The notes below the pieces were generated by a model that had not been told where the DNA came from, ran no database searches, and was given only the letters and a program-made list of their open reading frames with translations. Shown piece after piece: positions 57,696 through 64,000 of a DNA stretch of 64,000 nt (its first letter is position 1; each line of letters begins with the position of its first letter). Origin of the DNA: Euphorbia lathyris (taxonomy: Eukaryota; Streptophyta; Magnoliopsida; Malpighiales; Euphorbiaceae). The DNA lies in assembly GCF_963576675.1 (NCBI RefSeq), contig NC_088918.1:47091501-47155500 (forward strand), in the 5' to 3' direction. Made by a program: the position numbers and the translations under genes.

Positions 57696-59101
57696 AGGTA
57701 AATTGCTTACGTGGTGTACAACCTTTATCCATTTTCACACTTTGGTGTACAACTAAAAATTTGTCACACTAAACTATACAAGCTTCAGGTGACCTCCCAT
57801 TAAAGTTTACAGCCGGTTTTTGTGACCGGTCAACGCTGGTCAACTATGCCACGTCAGCATTTTTCACTGTAGAATTTAAAAAAAAAGTGGGACCCACTCT
57901 TTATGGAATAACTAATAGAGCCTTATTCCTTATAAAATTACTAAAATACCCTCATCTTCTTCCTTCAACCCCTCTCTCTCATTTTTCTCTCTCTACGTCT
58001 TCTCTCTCACTCTTCTCTCTACCATTTCTCTCTCCACGTCTTCAACCCTCTCTTTCCCATTATCACATATACAATCTCATACAATACCTTGAGCAGGTCT
58101 TAGAGATTACCCAAATATTAAAATTTGGATTGGACATGAATTAAAATTTTATAATAATAATAAAGAAACCATATTTTGAAATTTACGGTGAGAAGTCAAT
58201 AAAATTATGTTATTTCATGACTAGAGGCGGTGTATAGGAGATCACCGTGTCCGGTGAGGCAAGTGATTGGAAGACTCGACCGTGGTTGAAGAGAGTCTAT
58301 GCAAAGATGAGATACAGAGAGGTTGAGATTTTCAGGTGTTAGTTTTTTAAGAGAATGGACGTGGAGAGAGATGTTGCTCTAGAGGCTAATAACACTACTA
58401 CTTGCGGAGCTGGCCGATGAATCGGAGGAGCTGTTAATGTCAGAAGCGAAATGTTTGGGAGACCACGGTGGTTTATTGGTGGACGAATTTGTGGAGTCCG
58501 TCGTAGCGGCGGAGCAAGTGCTGGTGGAGCATGTGGTTAGCCATGAGCGGGATTTCATTTTTACTGTTCGTAGAGCGTAGAGAGTATTTGGGAGTTATAT
58601 ACAGATTTGAAATATGAGGGACATGAAATTGTCACGTGGACAGAAGGCTGGATAAGGTACCATCTGTCTCAGGGTGAGGATGTTGTGTCGTACAAAAGCT
58701 CAATTAACATTGGGTAAGAAACTAAGAAAAAAAGACAAGCAAAGGAATTCTACGATATTAGGGGAAATGCATATAAATGGTAGAGAGATGAGTGAGAGAG
58801 AAGACATAAAGAGAGAAATGGGAGAGAGGGTTGAAGGAAGAAGATGAGGGTATTTTAGTAATTTTATAAGGAATAAGGCTATATTAGTCATTCCATAAAG
58901 AGTGGGTCCCACTTTTTTTAATTCTACAATGAAAAATGCTGATGTGGCATAGTTGACCAGCGTTGACCGATCACAAAAACCGGCTATACACTTTAGTGGG
59001 AGGTCACATGAAGCTTGTACAGTTTAGTGTGACAAATTTTTGGTTGTATACCAAAATGTGAAAATGGGTAAAAGTTCTACACCACGTATGTAATTTACCC
59101 C
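57696..59101. mobile_element. 1.4-kb Pack-MULE-like element with ~330-bp terminal repeats
   Basis: Left and right ends are inverted copies over several hundred bp, including GGTAAATT...ACGTGGTGTA at the tips and GGTCAACGCTGGTCAAC and GTGGGACCCACTCTTTATGG further in. A 9-bp target duplication AAGACTTAC (57687-57695 and 59102-59110) flanks it. The middle (about 58200-58690) is GC-richer than the surroundings and coding-like, as expected of a gene fragment captured by a MULE. Confidence 0.88.
58383..58580 (+). CDS. Captured gene fragment inside the Pack-MULE-like element
   Basis: An open frame of 65 codons ending at TAG 58578-58580, without a good start. It is Glu/Val-rich, for example LLVDEFVESVVAAEQVLVEH. 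Base composition is clearly higher in GC than the flanks, unlike the other short frames here. I do not recognise the parent gene. It is likely non-functional as a protein. Confidence 0.4.
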   Translation, partial: RLITLLLAELADESEELLMSEAKCLGDHGGLLVDEFVESVVAAEQVLVEHVVSHERDFIFTVRRA

Positions 59102-59106
59102 AAGAC

Positions 59107-60432
59107 TTACAGCAATAATAAGCACAATCAGTAGACATTTCCCATCTTTCAACTTCCTTATGTACTTTCCGCTCTTTTCCCATGAATTCATTGATGAAAT
59201 CTTCCAACACTTGACTTTTCAATAATGGTCGATTCTCATACCTGATGTCCCATCCACCAAGTTTTCCGGACCGGTCCAATAGTTACCCAAAAGTCTTTAG
59301 CTTTTGCAAAAGTTTATGTAGGGGCATATTCGTGCGAACCACTACCATATATGTCTTAAAATATGGTCGCAGCTTAATCGAGGTGGAAATCTCTAATCTA
59401 TCTTCGAAAACCTTGACTTTATGCCCCTCAAGACTTTGCTGGCATAACATACTGGAAACTACTAGCCTAGTTCCTCTCTTACCACCATTGTGCATACGAC
59501 TTCATTTATAATCAATAGGTATATACATAACACTCCATTTATAGGCATGCTCATTAACGAAGGAGTGAAGAGTAATTAATTGATATCCTCGAATGTCGAT
59601 TAACACTCCTTAGTCCATTTAAAGTGTTAAGCTTTCTTAATAGCCTTATAGGAAAGCATGCATCCTCTTACTGAACATGAGACATATCTTCCCAAGGTCG
59701 TGATCCGTCCATTCAACTTATGTACCTTATTCAGGTTCTGATGAGGTTTCACTTCTGATGAGGTTTCACTTACAGCAATAATAAGCACAATCAGTAGACA
59801 TTTCCCATCTTTCAACTTCCTTATGTACTTTCCGCTCTTTTCCCATGAATTCATTGATGAAATCTTCCAACACTTGACTTTTCAATAATGGTCGATTCTC
59901 ATACCTGATGTCCCATCCACCAAGTTTTCCGGACCGGTCCAATAGTTACCCAAAAGTCTTTAGCTTTTGCAAAAGTTTATGTAGGGGCATATTCGTGCGA
60001 ACCACTACCATATATGTCTTAAAATATGGTCGCAGCTTAATCGAGGTGGAAATCTCTAATCTATCTTCGAAAACCTTGACTTTATGCCCCTCAAGACTTT
60101 GCTGGCATAACATACTGGAAACTACTAGCCTAGTTCCTCTCTTACCACCATTGTGCATACGACTTCATTTATAATCAATAGGTATATACATAACACTCCA
60201 TTTATAGGCATGCTCATTAACGAAGGAGTGAAGAGTAATTAATTGATATCCTCGAATGTCGATTAACACTCCTTAGTCCATTTAAAGTGTTAAGCTTTCT
60301 TAATAGCCTTATAGGAAAGCATGCATCCTCTTACTGAACATGAGACATATCTTCCCAAGGTCGTGATCCGTCCATTCAACTTATGTACCTTATTCAGGTT
60401 CTGATGAGGTTTCACTTCTAGTTTTTTCCTTT
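59107..60432. repeat. 663-bp tandem duplication, apparently identical copies
   Basis: 59107-59769 and 59770-60432 are offset by exactly 663 bp and I saw no difference over the compared stretches, apart from an extra 17-bp CTGATGAGGTTTCACTT at the end of copy 1. The left border coincides with the target duplication of the Pack-MULE. It contains gypsy pol sequence. Confidence 0.93.
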
Positions 60433-61750
60433 ATCTTCTTAGGATTTGCTTCTATCCCTTCTGACTAATCATGTAACTGAGAAACTTTCCTAAACTAACC
60501 ATGAATGTGAAATTTTCTAAGCTCAAGAGGACGCCTTATTTTTTCATTACCCTAAATGATTCATGCACCTTTTAGAAGATCTGCAACACACACTTTTAAT
60601 GATCATATCATCAATATATACTTCCACATTCCTACCAATTTGGTCTGCAAAAACTTTATTTGCTAACATATAGTATGTTGCCCCCTCATTTTTAGGCCAA
60701 ATGGCATGACATTATAGAAATATATGGCTTGGTGTGTGATGAAGGTTTGTTTCTCCTCATCATTCGGGTCCATCTTAATCTAATTACAACCCATTATGGT
60801 GGTCGTGCATGAATATACCTCATGTCCAACTATTGAATCAACCATTTGATTAATAAGATAAAGGATACTTGTCCTTAGAGCCTGCCTTGTTCAAATCTTT
60901 GATTACTCAATAGGACCATTTGGTTTATTCACCAACGCGTCATTCGACATCCATTCTGGGTAATGTACCTCTCTTACAAAATCAACATCTAATAGTTTCT
61001 TCACTTCCTCCTCTATGGCCCTCTGCCTTTCTAGTGGTTTCTCTTTTTCTGGCCACTAGCTTGGCTGATAAGTCAATATTCAACTTATGTGTTATGACAT
61101 CTGGACTTATACCATTCACCTCTGCTACCTACCACACAAATATGTCCTCTTCTTAAAATCTTCCTTCACATTCGACTATAAGTTCTCTACAATCTGGAGC
61201 TTCTTATCGAGTGCTACAACTAGTATTTCTACCTCGTTCATATGTTCAGAGTTGGGCTCATCTTCTTCCTCCTCTTCGGCCACATTCCACAATGAGGCTA
61301 AATATGTTTATTATGCCATCTTCTAATTGGCCCATGTTATTGCTGGTCTGTTACATGTGGGAATCCGTGAGGCCAAATGCCTTATAAAAAATATAGGCTT
61401 CTTAGTTAGATAAAAATGGTTGCCTCATGATGATGTTATATTTGATGCTTATCCATTATAGTGAACTCACAATCACCCTTTCAGATTCCGTCCTATCGTT
61501 AAACTAGCCCTCCAACACCGCTTGGTCTCGCACTTAGGTCGAATGTCCTGTAACATCTATCAACAGAACCTATACCAGTTCAACCCTAATTGGATCTACT
61601 TGTAGCTTGTTGAAAGCACGAGTAATCACATTCACAAAGCTTCTGGTGTTAACCAGAATCCGTTTAACCTTGTATCCATGAACATTATTGTAAGGACTAA
61701 AATATCTACATAGGAATATGGTATAGGGTTAGCCAAAGAGAACGAGTGGT
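59111..61750 (-). pseudogene. Gypsy pol remnant (protease to RNase H linker)
   Basis: Minus-strand reading from right to left: protease with VLVNTRSFVNVITRAF (near 61640; the active-site DTG is changed to NTR), reverse transcriptase with MPFGLKNEGATYYMLANKVF (near 60690) and VEVYIDDMI (near 60630), then an RNase H-linker part with KLRPYFKTYMVVVRTNMPL and DRSGKLGGWDI (59280, repeated in the duplication). It has many stops and frameshifts. Orientation is opposite to the gypsy integrase at 13.9/31 kb, so it is a different element. Confidence 0.85.
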
Positions 61751-62513
61751 TCCACATATTGTACGTTATGGTGGTAAAAGGAAGTTAAAAATCTACAACC
61801 CCAGTTTTAGGAAGGTTAAAAATAGTGGAAGAAATGGAAGCTAAGTTTTTTAGAATACTTAGAAATTCTCTTAAACTCTGTATTTATATGGTTTTTTCCT
61901 AATAAGGTTTTATAATGTCATCTTCCTATTGGAGGATCATTGTCCACGTATATCACATTTCTTTAGCAATGTTCACACTGACCTCCTCTAGATGCACAAT
62001 TTATGACCTTCATCTGCGGTTAATCGACTGAATCCCAAATATGCAATCAACGGACATCCAGACGATTATATGCTACTATTCGATCCTTGACATGTAGTCT
62101 AGCAATACACAAACATTCATTCCGACCTTTATTTGAATCTCAGTTCTGTGGAGTTGAGGCACTCAAAAGACTTGCATCAGCACTTTGTCCAGACCCTTGC
62201 ATATGGTCACAAGACATTCGAGTAACCTCTCGTTAGCTTTTACATGGATCCTCGTTAGGTACTTTATGGACATCCAGCTCAGACATAAGGTTCGAGAATA
62301 ACATCCACATATTATCAATCTCAATCCAAATGCTTTTCATTCAAATACATTAATGACAAAACAAACGACCATAAATTGCATGATCACTTGCACAACTTTC
62401 TCTAATCTTCCAATATAATCATCATGACCAGGGTAATTGGTGAAGGGGTACAAACCAAAATCTCAAATTCAACAAACCCAGCAAATATAATACAGCAACT
62501 GGTAAACATAACT
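61751..62513. other. Spacer and probable 3' flank of the ligase gene
   Basis: No gene seen. The 3' untranslated region of the minus-strand ligase gene should start at 62513 and run left; I could not place its end. Confidence 0.5.
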
Positions 62514-63813
62514 CTACATACTTCTCTCTGATGCCAAGTCCAGCAATGTGCGAAAGAATCGGTGAGGATACATAGGAGGTTGTTCTGTTAGTGCCTGTAC
62601 AAACCAAAGCGCAAAGCAGAATCAATGATGCGTAATAATATGAAATTGTTTAAATGTTTCAGAAAAGATTCCATTTCTCTGCTCATGCTTTTATTATTTC
62701 ATACCATTCAACTCATGCAAAATGCATCATTCCAATTCGTGTTAACTTATTTTGCACGATAAATTACTTAAATTGCTAGCAAGTTTAGCATAATATGGAA
62801 CTAGTTTAGAATATTTGAGAAGAACTTCCACTTCTCTGCTAATGTTTATTATTTCACAAAACCCAAAAACCACCCAGTTCTCATAAAAATGCTCAAACAG
62901 TAAAACATACTTGTGTTCCACAATTTATTTTATTAGTAATTACCTGATGAATCAGAACAGTGGAAGGAGTCATTCCAGGGACAGTATTGACCTCTATAAT
63001 CAACACCTGCAAGCAGAGACATGGACCAAAGTTATTTAAGAAATATTATCAAAATAGATGCTCCAATCAGGGGAGTAGGAGAAGGGTGTACAAGGAGCTC
63101 TCCTGCACAGGGCCCCAAATTTAAGGGGACCCAATTTTTTTATTATACAAATCTAAATAAATTATTGTTATTAATTATTATGTGAAAAATTAAGTAAATG
63201 TTAACTTATCCAGAAAGTCAATGTTCTAAGAGTCTTAAGGTGTCCAGTCTATTATTATTATTATTATATAATATCTAATTTAATTATTTTTATTATATTT
63301 ATATGTTAAAAATCAAGTTAAAAGTATTTTGGTGTTTCAAGTTAAAAGTATTTTTATTATATTTATATGTTAATTATTATACATTATCATTATATGAAAG
63401 TATTATTTTTTTTTTAATGAATATGGCCTAATTTTTTTCCAACAATGTTTATGACAGCCTTGCTCCAATCTAAACCTAACTCATATAGCATCTTCAATCA
63501 ATTAACTGTTGACGAGTCCGAATCACTTGGTAATGATGGTTAATTACACCAAACTTGCACATTTGGTGAAAAAAAGAAGAAGCTGAAACTCTATCTATTT
63601 CAGGCAAATCAAGCATTTCCTACAACATCATGGAGTAGTTGTGATTTTGACTCGGCTAAAGGGCATAATGGGGCATATCCAATGGAGTAGAAAGATCAAC
63701 GTACCTCTCCACTATCAACATTAAGAAAAGCATCGATCCGCGAAAATCCTTCCAGTTGCAGAGTGTTTGCAATAAGTTCTATATGCTGTTTGCATTTCTC
63801 CAAAGCCTCATTA
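62514..63813 (-). CDS. D-alanine--D-alanine ligase-like gene, C-terminal exons (partial)
   Basis: Three exons: 63813-63705, 63006-62944 and 62594-62514 (stop TAG). Joins are GT/AG and keep frame. Exon 1 ends the ATP-grasp domain (EGFSRIDAFLNVDSGE); exon 2 has the family signature IIEVNTVPGMTPSTVL, whose Glu and Asn bind the ATP-bound metal ions; exon 3 is a short tail (PPMYPHRFFRTLLDL). The family joins two D-alanines for peptidoglycan. Plants carry a chloroplast-linked homologue, tied to plastid division in moss; its role in flowering plants is unclear. Earlier exons, including any transit peptide, lie beyond the right edge. All residues seen are intact, so the gene is probably functional. 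Confidence 0.92.
63062..63460. mobile_element. Possible hAT-type fragment in a ligase intron
   Basis: The 698-bp intron (63007-63704) contains CAGGGGAGTAGGAG followed by CAGGGCCCCAAATTTAAGGGG (63066-63127), text common near the start of some plant hAT elements, then AT-rich DNA with a duplicated AAGTTAAAAGTATTTT segment near 63315-63350. I found no matching right end, so borders are guesses. Confidence 0.35.
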
Positions 63814-64000
63814 CTGGTTGAAGAAGAAAACATTTATTTAATCAACTCACAACCAAAGAAGATATTATACTTAACAGCTGTGAATGATGTGATGACAAAA
63901 GAGAAATTGTAGATGGAGGTCTTGATGCATGAACTAGAGCTATATCAGATTTAATAACGAGTAGATCATTATAAGTCTGTGTTGTGGAATACCAATCTAC
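63814..64000 (-). other. Ligase gene intron (partial)
   Basis: Upstream of the acceptor CAACCAG next to 63813. No exon can be recognised before the window ends. Confidence 0.5.

Noticed and set aside
62422..62625. 67-codon minus-strand frame
   Set aside because: It overlaps the last ligase exon in another frame; the splice-supported frame ends at 62514.
62514..63813. Bacterial contamination or recent bacterial transfer
   Set aside because: The gene has three exons with GT/AG introns and flanks typical of plant DNA, consistent with the known plant ligase homologue.

Overview
This is a transposon-dense, AT-rich stretch of plant (probably eudicot) nuclear DNA. The only ordinary host gene I can name is the last part of a D-alanine--D-alanine ligase-like gene on the minus strand at the right edge (62.5-64 kb). 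Its plant-type introns, the LTR retrotransposons with initiator-Met-tRNA primer sites, plant LINEs with an RNase H domain, MULEs, hAT elements and a Helitron-like end all fit a plant. I cannot name the species.

Left part, 0-14 kb, is a three-deep nest. The 3' end of a Sirevirus-like copia element (long 3' ORF, four G-rich polypurine tracts, a 1344-bp LTR) sits inside the 5' LTR of a decayed plus-strand copia element (copia A, up to 11538). That element sits inside a decayed LINE whose remains run to about 13.72 kb.

Centre, 14.1-31.0 kb, is the most interesting object: a large Mutator-like element (MULE) inserted into an old gypsy integrase sequence, whose two halves flank it. It carries a plus-strand plant-mobile-domain (PMD) gene and a convergent minus-strand transposase gene whose 3' exon encodes an OTU-type cysteine protease domain. 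Each gene starts with a tiny exon next to a terminal repeat. Each first intron holds a GC-rich array of palindromes about 270 bp from the element end. A roughly 1.1-kb satellite lies between the two 3' ends. Both genes are broken. A younger 9.47-kb copia element (copia B, minus strand, perfect 5-bp target duplication, near-identical LTRs) has landed in a PMD exon.

Right of this (31-62 kb) lies a mosaic: the other half of the gypsy integrase, split by a 332-bp hAT MITE; a probable Helitron (35.75-38.56 kb); a third copia remnant (copia C) with a MULE deletion derivative inside its LTR; two foldback elements with 9-bp target duplications; a 342-bp tandem duplication; an unrecognised spliced gene fragment; a 1.58-kb hAT element carrying a LINE RNase H piece; a 2.15-kb tandem duplication containing another LINE; a solo LTR of the Sirevirus family; a Pack-MULE-like element; and a minus-strand gypsy pol remnant with a 663-bp near-perfect tandem duplication.

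No rRNA or tRNA gene or CRISPR array was seen. Almost every long reading frame between 0 and 62 kb is part of a transposable element, most with stops or frameshifts, so they are annotated as pseudogenes. Family assignments rest on motifs read by eye; no database search was possible.
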